DNA of 64,000 nt from Spirosoma aureum. Lineage in GTDB: Bacteria; Bacteroidota; Bacteroidia; Cytophagales; Spirosomataceae. The stretch covers positions 6,613,001 through 6,677,000 of the forward strand of contig NZ_CP050063.1 of NCBI RefSeq assembly GCF_011604685.1, read 5' to 3'. Of this stretch, positions 26,562-35,261 are shown piece after piece; the stretch's first letter is position 1; every line of letters begins with the position of its first letter. A program made the translations under genes and the position numbers. The notes below the pieces were generated by a model. The model saw only the letters and a program-made list of their open reading frames with translations, was not told where the DNA came from and searched no databases.

Positions 26562-26978
26562 ATGACCACCTACAAACTGCCCCATAAAATTGCTGCCCGG
26601 CAGCATGAAATAACCGCTGACTTCATGGCCGTTATAGATCGTCATTTGGCTGACCTCCTGGAAGGGCGCGTTACTGACATGTACGAGATTCGGGATATTG
26701 CCGATGAGCTGCATATTCACCCAACCCACCTCAGCAATACCATTAAACTAACAACGGGCCAATCGCCCTGCTACTTCTTCGAGAATAAGATAATGGCCAT
26801 TGCCAGAACTATGCTGCGCGACAACCGGCGCACTATTGCCGATATTGCCATGACGCTGACTTTCGATCCATCTAACTTCACCAAATTTTTCAAACGCTTT
26901 CAGGGTGTTACTCCCAGGCAATACCGGGAAGCCATTTTGCAGGAAGCATGGGAAAAAACTGAAGCTATCACCATTTAA
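26562..26978 (+). CDS. AraC-family transcriptional regulator, DNA-binding domain only
   Basis: A 138-residue regulator consisting almost only of the AraC/XylS double helix-turn-helix (about 45-135). The first HTH has IRDIADELHIHPTHLSNTIKLTTGQSP; the second has TIADIAMTLTFDPSNFTKFFKRFQGVTPRQYR, which matches the family signature. There is no ligand-binding cupin or other sensor domain, so activity is probably set by its amount or by a partner. The SDR gene begins 70 bases downstream on the same strand and is a probable target or operon mate. fumC is divergent. Confidence 0.93.
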   Translation: MTTYKLPHKIAARQHEITADFMAVIDRHLADLLEGRVTDMYEIRDIADELHIHPTHLSNTIKLTTGQSPCYFFENKIMAIARTMLRDNRRTIADIAMTLTFDPSNFTKFFKRFQGVTPRQYREAILQEAWEKTEAITI

Positions 26979-27048
26979 TCTGAAACAGTCACCATAAAGT
27001 GCCGAGCCGCGTCCTGCAACTTTGTGCCGTCAATCAACAACAAACAAG

Positions 27049-27813
27049 ATGGCAACTGAAAACAAAATTGCAGTAGTAACCGGTGGTAGCCGTGGTCTGG
27101 GTAAAAACATCGCCTTACGCTTAGCTACTGACGGTATAGATATTATTTTAACGTATCGCTCCAAACAGGATGAAGCCGAAGCCGTTGTTCAGGAAATCGA
27201 ACAGAAAGGCAGGAAAGCCGCTGCACTCCGCCTGGATACGGGCATAGTCAGCACCTTCAATTCATTTCTGGAACAGGTATCTGCTACCTTAAACGAAAAA
27301 TGGGGCCGATCTACTTTCGACTTTCTGATTAACAATGCCGGGATCGATGCCGCTTCTCCTTTTGCGCAGACAACCGAAGAAGACTTCGATAATCTGTTCA
27401 ACATTCACCTCAAAGGAGTTTATTTTCTAACCCAAAAATCCCTACCACTTCTCGCCGACAAAGGTAGTATTGTTAACGTATCGACTGGGCTGACCCGATT
27501 CACAACACCGGGCTATGCGGCCTATGCCTCCATGAAGGGCGCCGTTGAAATCTTCACCAAATATCTGGCAAAAGAGTTGGGTTCACGTGGTATCAGGGCA
27601 AATCTGGTAGCACCGGGTATCATTGAAACGGACTTCACCAAAGCAGCTCGAGAGGCCCATCCCGAACTCGAGGCATTTATTTCCTCACAAACAGCGCTTG
27701 GTCGGATGGGCCTCCCCGACGATATAGGCGGTGTTGTGGCATTTCTATGTTCGACCGATGCCCGCTGGGTAAACGCCCAACGGATTGAAGCTTCGGGCGG
27801 TATGTTTTTATAG
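27049..27813 (+). CDS. SDR family oxidoreductase
   Basis: A classical SDR of 254 residues from the ATG at 27049 (MATENKIAVVTGG); an upstream GTG at 27022 lies in a promoter-like stretch (AACTTTG). It has the nucleotide motif TGGSRGLG, the structural NNAG (INNAGID), the catalytic Ser in VNVSTGLT and the Tyr/Lys pair in YAAYASMKGA. The C-terminus ARWVNAQRIEASGGMFL is the usual FabG/glucose-dehydrogenase-like end. It should be soluble and NADP-preferring (Arg after TGGS). The substrate is not predictable. It pairs with the AraC regulator upstream and ends at a strong terminator. Confidence 0.93.
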   Translation: MATENKIAVVTGGSRGLGKNIALRLATDGIDIILTYRSKQDEAEAVVQEIEQKGRKAAALRLDTGIVSTFNSFLEQVSATLNEKWGRSTFDFLINNAGIDAASPFAQTTEEDFDNLFNIHLKGVYFLTQKSLPLLADKGSIVNVSTGLTRFTTPGYAAYASMKGAVEIFTKYLAKELGSRGIRANLVAPGIIETDFTKAAREAHPELEAFISSQTALGRMGLPDDIGGVVAFLCSTDARWVNAQRIEASGGMFL

Positions 27814-27838
27814 GAATTGAATAAGAATTGCAGTATAT

Positions 27839-27866
27839 GGCCTGTGTCCTCCACAGGCCTTTTTCA
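27839..27866 (+). terminator. Intrinsic terminator of the SDR gene
   Basis: Eight-bp perfect stem GGCCTGTG (27839-27846) / CACAGGCC (27852-27859), 5-base loop, then TTTTT. Confidence 0.9.
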
Positions 27867-28108
27867 TTACGGGGGCTATACTGGTCTGGATTCGAACGCT
27901 GAACGTTTCGAAGAAAAAATTAACCGAAGAAAATCCAGTCGTTGCCCCTGAGCGAATGTTCTATGACTGCCTGTTCAGCAATAAATAGGTGAAAGAATCA
28001 GCATACTTGTCAAAAAGTCTAACAATTCTGCAAAATGATGGGTTACTTTTCTAATCTATTTGAATTAATAACTAGAAACATAGAATTCATCTCAATTCAT
28101 TGAAAAAC

Positions 28109-28303
28109 ATGGCAAAATCTGCTTTTCTCCTGCTCTCTCTGCTGGCTCTGACCACAGCTTGTTCAAGCACCAAAACCGAGTCGACCGAATCATCTACGAC
28201 AGTAACGGATTCCAGCTCGACTATGTCGTCAGATTCAACATCAACGATGTCAACTGACACGACGATGGCAAAAGATACAACGAAGAAGGATTCGATCAAA
28301 TAA
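28109..28303 (+). CDS. Small Ser/Thr-rich lipoprotein
   Basis: A 64-residue protein from the ATG at 28109, with a lipoprotein signal peptide: MAKSAFLLLSLLALTTAC, the Cys being the lipidation site. The mature part is almost entirely Ser, Thr, Asp and Lys (SSTTVTDSSSTMSSDSTST and similar), ending DTTKKDSIK, and should be unfolded. It is expected to be anchored in a membrane facing the periplasm. Related low-complexity lipoproteins are common in Cytophagales and have no known function. A TTG three codons upstream is a possible alternative start. A terminator follows directly, so it is a single-gene unit. Confidence 0.75.
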   Translation: MAKSAFLLLSLLALTTACSSTKTESTESSTTVTDSSSTMSSDSTSTMSTDTTMAKDTTKKDSIK

Positions 28304-28325
28304 TCGATTCAATTCTATAAGTTTC

Positions 28326-28360
28326 AAAAAAGCCCCAGCAATGGAGGCTTTTTTGTTTTA
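28326..28360 (+). terminator. Intrinsic terminator of the lipoprotein gene
   Basis: Nine-bp stem AAAAAAGCC / GGCTTTTTT (28346-28354) followed by GTTTTA. Confidence 0.8.
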
Positions 28361-28521
28361 TAGCTGTTTCTAATCGCCGGAAAAGTAGCCCCGGCTGGCA
28401 CATTTAAACCGTATTCAAACCGATAAGACAGGGTTTTAACCGTTGATTAAGTAGTCTGCCGGTCGATGGTGCAACTTTTATAGTTTTAGGCACTCTTTTT
28501 AACCCACGGTTATTAAAGACT

Positions 28522-29862
28522 ATGGTTTACGAAACCTGGCTCTTCCTCTTTCTGGGTATGATGGCGGCAATACTATTGTATAATATTGTACAGTGGTGCT
28601 TTTATCAAGAACGAATCTACGGGCTCTATACGGTTTACCTGTTAATCTGGCTAGGCTATTTCCCACTACGATCGAGTAGTATCTTATCCGACAATCTTGC
28701 CGATTTTGTGCGAATTACGGGTCCAATGGTCGCCTATATCGTTTATTACGACTTTACAATCGCCTTTTTAAATCTTCGGGAACATCGCCCTAATTTATTA
28801 CGCCTGTTCCGCATGACGCAAACAGGACTGGCAGCTTATATTTTACTTGAAGTTGGTTTCTGTTTTTTGTCTGATTATTGGGCCCTGCCAGTTCATGAGC
28901 TTATCCATACGCTGGTCCGAACCGGAATGGTCATTTTATCCGGCTACATCATCATAACGGTTTATAAGCGCAAAGACCCCATTGGGCGTTTTTTTATTAC
29001 GGGGTCAGCTATGCTCGTGTTGGGTGCGTTGATTGCAATGTCTCTCACAATGATACGACCGGCTAATGATCTGGATGGGTTCTGGCTAGCCCCCCTTACC
29101 TATCTACAGCTAGGAATCGTACTGGAATTAGTGTTTTTCTCACTCGGTTTAGCGTATCGCCATCGCCGTGATGCAGTCAAGAAAGCCCTTTTTGAGCAGG
29201 CACTGAACCGGGAACGCAGGCAAAGGCTACGCGACCAGACCGTTGCCAAACAGACCGTTCAGTTGCTCGAGCACGAAGTAGCCGAGATGCAAATGCGGGC
29301 CTTGCAGGCCCAGTTAAGTCCTCACTTTCTGTTCAATAGTCTTAACTCCCTATCGTCGCTGATTGCTGATGAACCGACTAAGGCCGAGCGGTTTGTTGAT
29401 GAACTGTCGAATGTTTACCGCTATTTACTTCAGGCTACCGATCAGGAACTTATATCACTGGCAGCGGAGATTAAGTTTATCAATTCGTACTATCACCTCC
29501 TGAAAACACGCTACGATCAGGGAATCAATCTGGAAATCAACATCGATGATAGCGACAAAACGTGCTTAATTCCACCGCTGACCTTACAACTATTGATTGA
29601 AAATGCGGTGAAACACAACATTGTTTCTGCCAGTAACCCATTAGTCATTCAAATTTTTACGGACAACGATGGCTTTTTAAATGTTCGTAATAATCTCCAG
29701 CGGAAACGGGTCAACCGGCTCATGTCGACCAAAAAAGGTCTTCAAAATATTAAATTAAAATTCCAGTTATTAAATCAACCCGACATTTACATCTCCGAAG
29801 AGAATAAATTATTCAATGTAGCCGTGCCCTTAATCCCCTCAAGGGAACAGATCGCCTATTAA
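28522..29862 (+). CDS. 7TM sensor histidine kinase of the LytS/YehU type
   Basis: A 446-residue kinase. The N-terminal half is a bundle of about seven membrane helices (7TMR-DISM-like, without the extracellular domain). A coiled-coil linker rich in Arg/Gln follows (about 222-262), then the His_kinase domain with AQLSPHFLFNSLNSLSSLI, in which H268 is the phosphorylation site, and an ATPase domain with LTLQLLIENAVKHNI. The GxGxG region is weak (STKKGLQNIKLKFQLL), as usual for this class. Such kinases normally partner a LytTR response regulator encoded next door. None is here; the next gene encodes only a LuxR-type HTH. Signal and partner are unknown. Confidence 0.92.
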   Translation: MVYETWLFLFLGMMAAILLYNIVQWCFYQERIYGLYTVYLLIWLGYFPLRSSSILSDNLADFVRITGPMVAYIVYYDFTIAFLNLREHRPNLLRLFRMTQTGLAAYILLEVGFCFLSDYWALPVHELIHTLVRTGMVILSGYIIITVYKRKDPIGRFFITGSAMLVLGALIAMSLTMIRPANDLDGFWLAPLTYLQLGIVLELVFFSLGLAYRHRRDAVKKALFEQALNRERRQRLRDQTVAKQTVQLLEHEVAEMQMRALQAQLSPHFLFNSLNSLSSLIADEPTKAERFVDELSNVYRYLLQATDQELISLAAEIKFINSYYHLLKTRYDQGINLEINIDDSDKTCLIPPLTLQLLIENAVKHNIVSASNPLVIQIFTDNDGFLNVRNNLQRKRVNRLMSTKKGLQNIKLKFQLLNQPDIYISEENKLFNVAVPLIPSREQIAY

Positions 29863-30096
29863 TCATTGACGTAATATTAATTACGGTGAACCCTATACGA
29901 CGATTCCTTATACATACGCCTAAGTAAGTCACAAGTATCAGCCTAATTGTGTCTAAAATTTTACATTATGACACAGTAGTATTACTTATTTTTCTATGTG
30001 TTACCGTTTACTCACTTCATTTTGCAAAATAGCCCATTATTAACTTATTTACAAGAAGTTAGCTAGACACATAGTTAGCTGTATTCACACACCGTA

Positions 30097-30339
30097 ATGA
30101 CTATTTCTCTACCTTCTCTCCCGAGTACTAATCCTGCTTTTCCCAAATTTAAACACCGCGAGCTTCAATTTCTCCAATTAGCCTGTTCCGAGCTAACCTA
30201 TGTCCAGATTGCGGACAAAATGTGCGTCAGTCCACGCACCGTAGACGGTTATCGGGAAGTGCTATTTGAGCGATTACAGGTAAAAAGCCGCGTTGGACTG
30301 GCCTTATGGGCGGTGAAAACTGGATTAGTGGTTTTGTAA
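30097..30339 (+). CDS. LuxR/GerE-type HTH protein without receiver
   Basis: An 80-residue protein made up of a single LuxR-type helix-turn-helix: FKHRELQFLQLACSELTYVQIADKMCVSPRTVDGYREVLFERLQVKSRVGLALWAVKTGLV. The residues needed for the HTH fold are all present (the E-L-L-type start, YxxIAxxMxxSxxTVxxxRxxLxxKL). It has no receiver or ligand domain, so it is about one third of a normal NarL-type regulator. No frame for a missing receiver was found upstream, so it is probably a true short regulator and not a truncation. It lies 234 bases after the 7TM kinase gene on the same strand. Confidence 0.85.
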   Translation: MTISLPSLPSTNPAFPKFKHRELQFLQLACSELTYVQIADKMCVSPRTVDGYREVLFERLQVKSRVGLALWAVKTGLVVL

Positions 30340-30356
30340 AGCGTCAAACGCTATCC

Positions 30357-31265
30357 TTAACCAATTTTATTCTTCAGATCGTCGCCAGCAATGACCGTAC
30401 TCATGTATCGATAGCCATTGCTGGCTTCTTTAAAGCGTGGATCAGTCTTTATCAGTTTCATAAACTGTTTATGTTCGTCTGTCGCTCGGCCAACAAGACA
30501 GCCTGCACTAGCCTTGCCGATATTATCGGGGCTCGCATTGTGTCCTGAATGCTGATTGATTCCAAACGCACTACCCACATCAATCTTATCGCCGGTACGT
30601 TTGCCATCCTGATTTAAATCCCGAAAAACAGCTACGTTAGCAACCTGCACCAAAGCCTCGTGAGCCGTTGGCGTGCCCGCTTTATGAATGCCTACCCGCC
30701 ACGATTTGTATTGATCAAATGCAATTCGTGCCGCTCCTTCGGGATTTTCGGGGTGGTCGGTGAAAAATTTTCCTGGCTCAGTTGTTGCCAATACATTCAG
30801 TAGAATCTTAGGCTTTCCATTTTCTATCGCTAAAACAACCCGGCGGTCATTAAATTTATTGAACACATCAGCGTTTGGTTCACCACTCTCATCGGCACCT
30901 TCTACATAAACTATTGTGAGAAACTTTGGCAGCCTGGCAAACCAGAAATTACGTAACTGCATATACTTCACAATACGGCTGGCAAAATCAGCTCCCAATG
31001 TCAACGGTATAAATGTATCTTGACTGTGCTGGAGTAGCGATTGGGCCAGATCGACATTAATCGTTTCTTCAAGAAGAATACCTACCTGTTTGGCGTAGGT
31101 TCGCAACACCAGAGCGGACACTGGACCAAAATCGCCATCGATCGGAGGATCTAAACAGCCTAGTTTAATCAGTCGCGACTGTAGATCACCGACTAGCTCA
31201 TGGTCGAGTGCTAAATCGCGGAGATTAACTCCCAATCCGTTAGCAACTAGTTCCTGCAAAGTCAT
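30357..31265 (-). CDS. Peptidoglycan-binding domain protein with a possible YkuD-like C-terminal motif
   Basis: A 302-residue protein. Residues about 20-65 form a peptidoglycan-binding type 1 domain (VGDLQSRLIKLGCLDPPIDGDFGPVSALVLRTYAKQVG). The C-terminal domain contains FGINQHSGHNASPDNIGKASAGCLVG, whose His-(X)n-S-x-GC order recalls the L,D-transpeptidase (YkuD) active site or phage-type relatives. No signal peptide is visible: the protein starts MTLQELVANGLG. An EF-hand-like loop, DLNQDGKRTGDKID, sits before the motif. A role in cell-wall binding or remodelling is likely; catalysis is uncertain. The gene converges with the LuxR-type gene, 17 bases apart. Confidence 0.75.
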   Translation of the reverse strand: MTLQELVANGLGVNLRDLALDHELVGDLQSRLIKLGCLDPPIDGDFGPVSALVLRTYAKQVGILLEETINVDLAQSLLQHSQDTFIPLTLGADFASRIVKYMQLRNFWFARLPKFLTIVYVEGADESGEPNADVFNKFNDRRVVLAIENGKPKILLNVLATTEPGKFFTDHPENPEGAARIAFDQYKSWRVGIHKAGTPTAHEALVQVANVAVFRDLNQDGKRTGDKIDVGSAFGINQHSGHNASPDNIGKASAGCLVGRATDEHKQFMKLIKTDPRFKEASNGYRYMSTVIAGDDLKNKIG

Positions 31266-31616
31266 ATGTCAACAAGTTTAGTAGGATTGAATTTAGTCGG
31301 CCTTTCGCTCAGCGGTGTACCACGGTTTTTAATCCTTCTGCTACTAACCGTGGTACACCGCTGAGCGAAATGACTAATCACCATAAACTGTAAAATACCA
31401 GAACGATGGTTAAACGCTACAATCAAATTTCCAACAATTCCCGGTATTAATTAACGGGGTAAACACCCTTTTTGCCATCCGTAAAACCACGCATTTGTAT
31501 CAAGATTAGCGCCTATCCAGGCTTAGGTAAAGCTTTTGGATTTGTCTCATGAGAACTTCCTGCCGAACACTATTCCAACAATTCCCTAATTTAGCCCCGA
31601 CATTTCCAGCGTCCTT
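31266..31616. other. Divergent gap holding repeat copy B
   Basis: These 351 bases separate the peptidoglycan-binding gene (minus) from deoC (plus). Apart from palindrome copy B (31303-31370) no structure stands out. The promoter of deoC should be in the last 150 bases, but no exact TAnnTTTG match was seen. Confidence 0.5.
31303..31370. repeat. Dispersed palindromic repeat, copy B
   Basis: Perfect 25-bp inverted repeat: left arm 31303-31327 begins TTTCGCTCAGCGG and ends GTACCACGGTT; right arm 31346-31370 begins AACCGTGGTAC. The loop is 18 bases. It carries the family core with one change (GTACCACGGTT). Unlike the other copies it lies in a divergent, promoter-bearing gap, and no T-tract follows either arm. 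Confidence 0.9.
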
Positions 31617-32384
31617 ATGAACCCATTCCCGATTCATGACATTGCCAAACTCATCGATCATGCCCTGTTACATCCAACTCAGACTGATGAGGAACTTCAC
31701 GCAGGTTGCCAGGTGGCATTAGCCTACAATGTGGCGTCGGTCTGTATTAAACCCTTTGCCGTTTCTATAGCTGCCAGATTACTGGTGGGTTCCAGCGTTC
31801 GGGTTGGCACAGTAATCGGTTTCCCGCATGGCAGCAACGCGTTAAGCCTTAAACTGGCCGAAACCGTTCAGGCGTGCCGGGATGGAGCCGTGGAGATTGA
31901 TATGGTTGTTAACATTGGTAAGGTCCTGAGCAATGACTGGTCGTATATTTCCGATGAAATACGGGCTGTTTTTTATACCTGCCAGGAATATGGGGCCATC
32001 CTGAAAGTAATTTTCGAGACCGACTTTCTATCCGACGATGCCCTTAAAATCCGGCTTTGCCAGATCTGTACCGAAGTCGGCGTTGAGTTCGTTAAGACCT
32101 CAACGGGCTTTGGTTTCGTAAAAGGAACTGATGGCAAATATGACTATCAAGGGGCTACCGAGCATGATTTACGATTGATGCTGACGCATGTCGGGCCAAA
32201 CGTTCAGGTTAAGGCTTCAGGCGGAATCCGCACGTTAGATGAGTTACTGAAGCTCAAAGCACTGGGCGTTTCCCGAATCGGCACCTCCTCTACCGTGGCT
32301 ATCATAAACGAAGCTTATAGGCGGTCAGGCATGGTTGTCCCCTCTATGGCCGTTCCGCCAATCACCGAACTCAACGGCTACTGA
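31617..32384 (+). CDS. deoC: Deoxyribose-phosphate aldolase
   Basis: DeoC splits 2-deoxyribose-5-phosphate into acetaldehyde and glyceraldehyde-3-phosphate in deoxynucleoside catabolism. This 255-residue class I aldolase has the start IAKLIDHALLHPTQTDEEL, the block VEIDMVVNIGKVLSNDW (with the conserved Asp), the Schiff-base Lys K160 in EFVKTSTGFG, and the second conserved Lys in VKASGGIRTLDELL. Length and motifs are normal. The next gene begins 41 bases on in the same direction and encodes a sugar-phosphate isomerase-like protein, so the two are probably an operon. No deoxyribokinase or nucleoside phosphorylase is adjacent. Confidence 0.95.
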   Translation: MNPFPIHDIAKLIDHALLHPTQTDEELHAGCQVALAYNVASVCIKPFAVSIAARLLVGSSVRVGTVIGFPHGSNALSLKLAETVQACRDGAVEIDMVVNIGKVLSNDWSYISDEIRAVFYTCQEYGAILKVIFETDFLSDDALKIRLCQICTEVGVEFVKTSTGFGFVKGTDGKYDYQGATEHDLRLMLTHVGPNVQVKASGGIRTLDELLKLKALGVSRIGTSSTVAIINEAYRRSGMVVPSMAVPPITELNGY

Positions 32385-32425
32385 GCTCCCGAATCGTTCA
32401 TTGACTATTTATTCCCTTTAATCAA

Positions 32426-33340
32426 ATGCTAAACCTCGGCTTTGTATCGGCTATTCTGGCCGATTATGATTTGAATGGCGTGCTGAAATTTGCGTCTGAT
32501 AACAACTTCAAATGCGTTGAATTGATGTGCTGGCCCAGCGGGAACGCCGATGCCCGTCGCTACGCGGGCGTAACGCACATTGATGTTGACAATCTGAATG
32601 TCGAGCAGATTCACACATTAACGCGGCTCTATGGTGTATCGATCTCCGGCCTGGGCTACTATCCGAATTCGCTCGACCCAAACCCTGAGCAGGCCGAGTT
32701 TTATCGGGAACATATCAAGAAAATCATTCGGGCAGCGGCCAGATTAGACGTACCTGTGGTCAATACATTTATTGGTCGCAATTGGTCGCTGAGCGTAGCC
32801 GATAACCTGAAGCTATATGCCGAACACTGGCCCGCAATCATCAAGGTGGCCGAAGAAAACAACATCCGGATTGGGATTGAAAACTGTCCGATGTGGTTTA
32901 CGGACGACGAGTGGCCGGGCGGAAAAAACCTCGCCACAACCCCCGCCATTTGGGATCGACTATTTGAGATCATTCCATCGCGGGCTTTGGGACTCAATTA
33001 TGACCCCAGCCATTTAATCTGGCAAATGATGGACGAGGTAAAACCTATTTACGATTACCGCGATCGTCTGTATCACATCCACCTCAAAGACGTTAAACTC
33101 TATCCCGACAAATTAAACCGGGTTGGCATTATGGCCAATCCCCTGGAATACCACTCGCCCAAACTCCCCGGTCTGGGTGATGTTCGCTGGCGCAATTTTT
33201 TTGCGGCATTGACCGATGTCCGCTACCGGGGCCCGGTTTGCATCGAAGTTGAAGATAAAGCCTTTGAAGGCAGTGCCGACGATGTGCACACGGCTATTCT
33301 GACCGCCCGAAACTACCTGAGTCAATTCTTAGTGTTATGA
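32426..33340 (+). CDS. Sugar phosphate isomerase/epimerase, xylose-isomerase-like TIM barrel
   Basis: A 304-residue protein of the AP endonuclease 2/xylose isomerase-like TIM-barrel family. Metal-site features include FKCVELMCWP near the start, RIGIENCPMWFTDDEW (the Glu ligand), GLNYDPSHLIWQ (Asp/His) and YHIHLKDVKL (His), and VCIEVEDKAF near the end (the last Glu). It has no signal peptide and should be cytoplasmic. These enzymes isomerise or epimerise ketoses or inositol derivatives; the exact substrate is not predictable. It is downstream of deoC and followed by a hairpin. Confidence 0.9.
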   Translation: MLNLGFVSAILADYDLNGVLKFASDNNFKCVELMCWPSGNADARRYAGVTHIDVDNLNVEQIHTLTRLYGVSISGLGYYPNSLDPNPEQAEFYREHIKKIIRAAARLDVPVVNTFIGRNWSLSVADNLKLYAEHWPAIIKVAEENNIRIGIENCPMWFTDDEWPGGKNLATTPAIWDRLFEIIPSRALGLNYDPSHLIWQMMDEVKPIYDYRDRLYHIHLKDVKLYPDKLNRVGIMANPLEYHSPKLPGLGDVRWRNFFAALTDVRYRGPVCIEVEDKAFEGSADDVHTAILTARNYLSQFLVL

Positions 33341-33347
33341 TAGAAAT

Positions 33348-33387
33348 CGGTAGTTGATTTGCTGGATATACGACAAATCAACTACCG
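33348..33387 (+). terminator. Hairpin after the isomerase gene
   Basis: Fourteen-bp perfect stem CGGTAGTTGATTTG (33348-33361) / CAAATCAACTACCG (33374-33387), 12-base loop. It starts 8 bases after the stop. It lacks a T-tract, and the next start codon is 16 bases beyond, so it may act as an mRNA-stabilising or attenuating hairpin. Confidence 0.6.
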
Positions 33388-33402
33388 TAAACCGATCCTG
33401 CC

Positions 33403-33978
33403 TTGCGCGACTCGATTAACCAACTCGACACTGATCTGTTTTTGTGGCTGAATGGCCTCTACGCATCCTGGCTTGATCCGATCATGATCTTTGCAACGGA
33501 GCGAAACACGTGGTTTCCCTTCTACGCACTGCTCATCGGCTGGCTCGCCTTCCGCTATCGGAAACAGGCGATCTGGATGGTGTTAACCTTAGCCGCAGCC
33601 GTAGCGATCAGCGACCAGACCGCGTCGGCTCTGCTAAAGCCACTCACTCTTCGGTTACGTCCCTGCCATGTTCCCACTCTGCAAAAGCTAATTCATCCCG
33701 TACTGGAATGCGGTGGTCTATACGGATTCGCGTCTTCACATGCAGCCAACACATTTGCCCTCGCAACGGGACTCTGGCTACTGATTGGCAAGCAATATCC
33801 GTGGACAAAATGGATTTTTCTATGGGCCATCTTCGTTTCGTATAGCCGCATCTATGTGGCGGCTCACTATCCGCTCGATGTGCTGACCGGAGCCGGAATT
33901 GGTGTATTGGCAGCCACTTTATGTGTGTTTATCCTACGCACCATACAGGGTCAGTTTACTCATCGAAATGCAGTCTGA
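33403..33978 (+). CDS. PAP2 family phosphatase, TTG start
   Basis: A 191-residue membrane phosphatase with about six helices. The phosphatase motifs are KPLTLRLRP (first), SSHAANTFA (second, usually PSGH) and SRIYVAAHYPLDVLTGAGIG (third, with the catalytic His). Members dephosphorylate lipid phosphates such as undecaprenyl-PP or lipid A at the periplasmic face. The frame has an in-frame TAA at 33388-33390 and the only possible initiator before the family start (RDSINQLDTDLFLWLNG) is TTG at 33403, so TTG is the start. It lies just before the GT2 gene on the same strand, so the two may be co-transcribed. Confidence 0.92.
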   Translation: MRDSINQLDTDLFLWLNGLYASWLDPIMIFATERNTWFPFYALLIGWLAFRYRKQAIWMVLTLAAAVAISDQTASALLKPLTLRLRPCHVPTLQKLIHPVLECGGLYGFASSHAANTFALATGLWLLIGKQYPWTKWIFLWAIFVSYSRIYVAAHYPLDVLTGAGIGVLAATLCVFILRTIQGQFTHRNAV

Positions 33979-34106
33979 AGCCATAGACAATGTTACCGTT
34001 GCCAAACTTTTTGATGCACTTTATCCAATAATACAACAATCATTTTCTGATTCGGTTTCGCTGATACCCGGCTCATTCATTAAGGCCACAGGGTATACAT
34101 TGCCAT

Positions 34107-35261
34107 ATGCGAACCGAAGTAAATCATCTTCTGGATTACCCGATTTTATTTCCTGCTCCCCCCTCCCCATTGCTGCAACTAAGTGTAATTGTTCCGGTTC
34201 GCAATGAAGCTCACCACCTGACTCAAACACTGGACGCCCTTCGTAATCAACAGGATGCGATGGGCACTCCATTGAATCCGGCCATTTATGAAGTGTTGCT
34301 CCTGGCCAATAACTGCACCGACCAATCGTATACTGTTGCCAACCGGTATCAGCAGAAATACCCGCATTTCCCATTGCATATTGCCCAAATTGAGCTACCC
34401 GCTGCCAGGGCAACGATTGGTACAGTTCGACGACTTCTAATGGATGAAGCACACCGTCGGCTGACCAGTATCAGTCATTCGTTTGGTATCATTGCGTCAA
34501 CCGATGGTGATACGGTAGTCGATAGCCGATGGATTTATTACATCATGATCGAAATAGCCAACGGAAATGACGCTGTTGGCGGCCGGATACTGACTCATCC
34601 TGATCCTGGTAAAGTACGTCTCTATCACCTGCGCGACGTGATGTATCGGACACTGGTGGCCAAAACCGAAGCGTTACTTGATCCTTCTCCCCACGATCCA
34701 TGGCCCCGACATTTTCAGCATTTTGGAGCCAGTATTGCGGTTACCTGTCGGATGTATGAGCAGGCGGGTCGCTTACCGGAAAAGCCTTTTCTGGAAGACG
34801 AAGCTTTCTATAAAGCACTGCTTCGGAGGGATGCCCGCGTCAGGCAAAGTCCAGCGGTAAAAGTATTCACATCAACTCGTATGGACGGCCGTGTAGCGGT
34901 TGGTTTTTCCGAACAATTGCGCTATTGGGCTGATCTGAATCAGGCTGGAAAGCAGCAAATTGTCGAACCAGTCGACGCAATCATTACGAAGTTTCAAAAC
35001 CGTCAAAAGCTTCGTGTGTGTTGGCAAAACAGGCAACAGTCGCTATGCATGAATGCCCTAGCCCAGATTGCGCTGGATCTGCGTTTAGATGTAAACTGGC
35101 TACATGATGAAATAAGGGGAAACAGCTTTTTCGGACAATTGTGGGAGCGAATAGAAGAAAAAATGGCTCAGGGCGATTGGGCTAAACATTGGCCATTGGT
35201 GCCAATTACAACCGCCATTCAGCACTTGCGCCACTTTTGTAAATCGTATACTTCTTACTGA
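34107..35261 (+). CDS. Glycosyltransferase family 2
   Basis: A 384-residue GT-A fold glycosyltransferase. The nucleotide-binding strand is LSVIVPVRNEAHHLTQTLDALRNQ, and the metal-binding acidic motif is in IASTDGDTVVDSRWI. FLEDEAFYKALLRRDARVRQSP holds the ED catalytic-base region. There is no membrane segment; it should be cytoplasmic. Its tail overlaps by 7 bases the end of a NodS-like methyltransferase on the other strand, part of a set with a PIG-L deacetylase and an acyl-CoA dehydrogenase. That set recurs together in bacteria as far as I recall, suggesting a shared product. Donor and acceptor are unknown. Confidence 0.9.
   Translation: MRTEVNHLLDYPILFPAPPSPLLQLSVIVPVRNEAHHLTQTLDALRNQQDAMGTPLNPAIYEVLLLANNCTDQSYTVANRYQQKYPHFPLHIAQIELPAARATIGTVRRLLMDEAHRRLTSISHSFGIIASTDGDTVVDSRWIYYIMIEIANGNDAVGGRILTHPDPGKVRLYHLRDVMYRTLVAKTEALLDPSPHDPWPRHFQHFGASIAVTCRMYEQAGRLPEKPFLEDEAFYKALLRRDARVRQSPAVKVFTSTRMDGRVAVGFSEQLRYWADLNQAGKQQIVEPVDAIITKFQNRQKLRVCWQNRQQSLCMNALAQIALDLRLDVNWLHDEIRGNSFFGQLWERIEEKMAQGDWAKHWPLVPITTAIQHLRHFCKSYTSY

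Noticed and set aside
34021..34452. 143-codon minus-strand frame over the GT2 start
   Set aside because: It overlaps the conserved N-terminal strand of the glycosyltransferase in reverse and has no recognisable domain.
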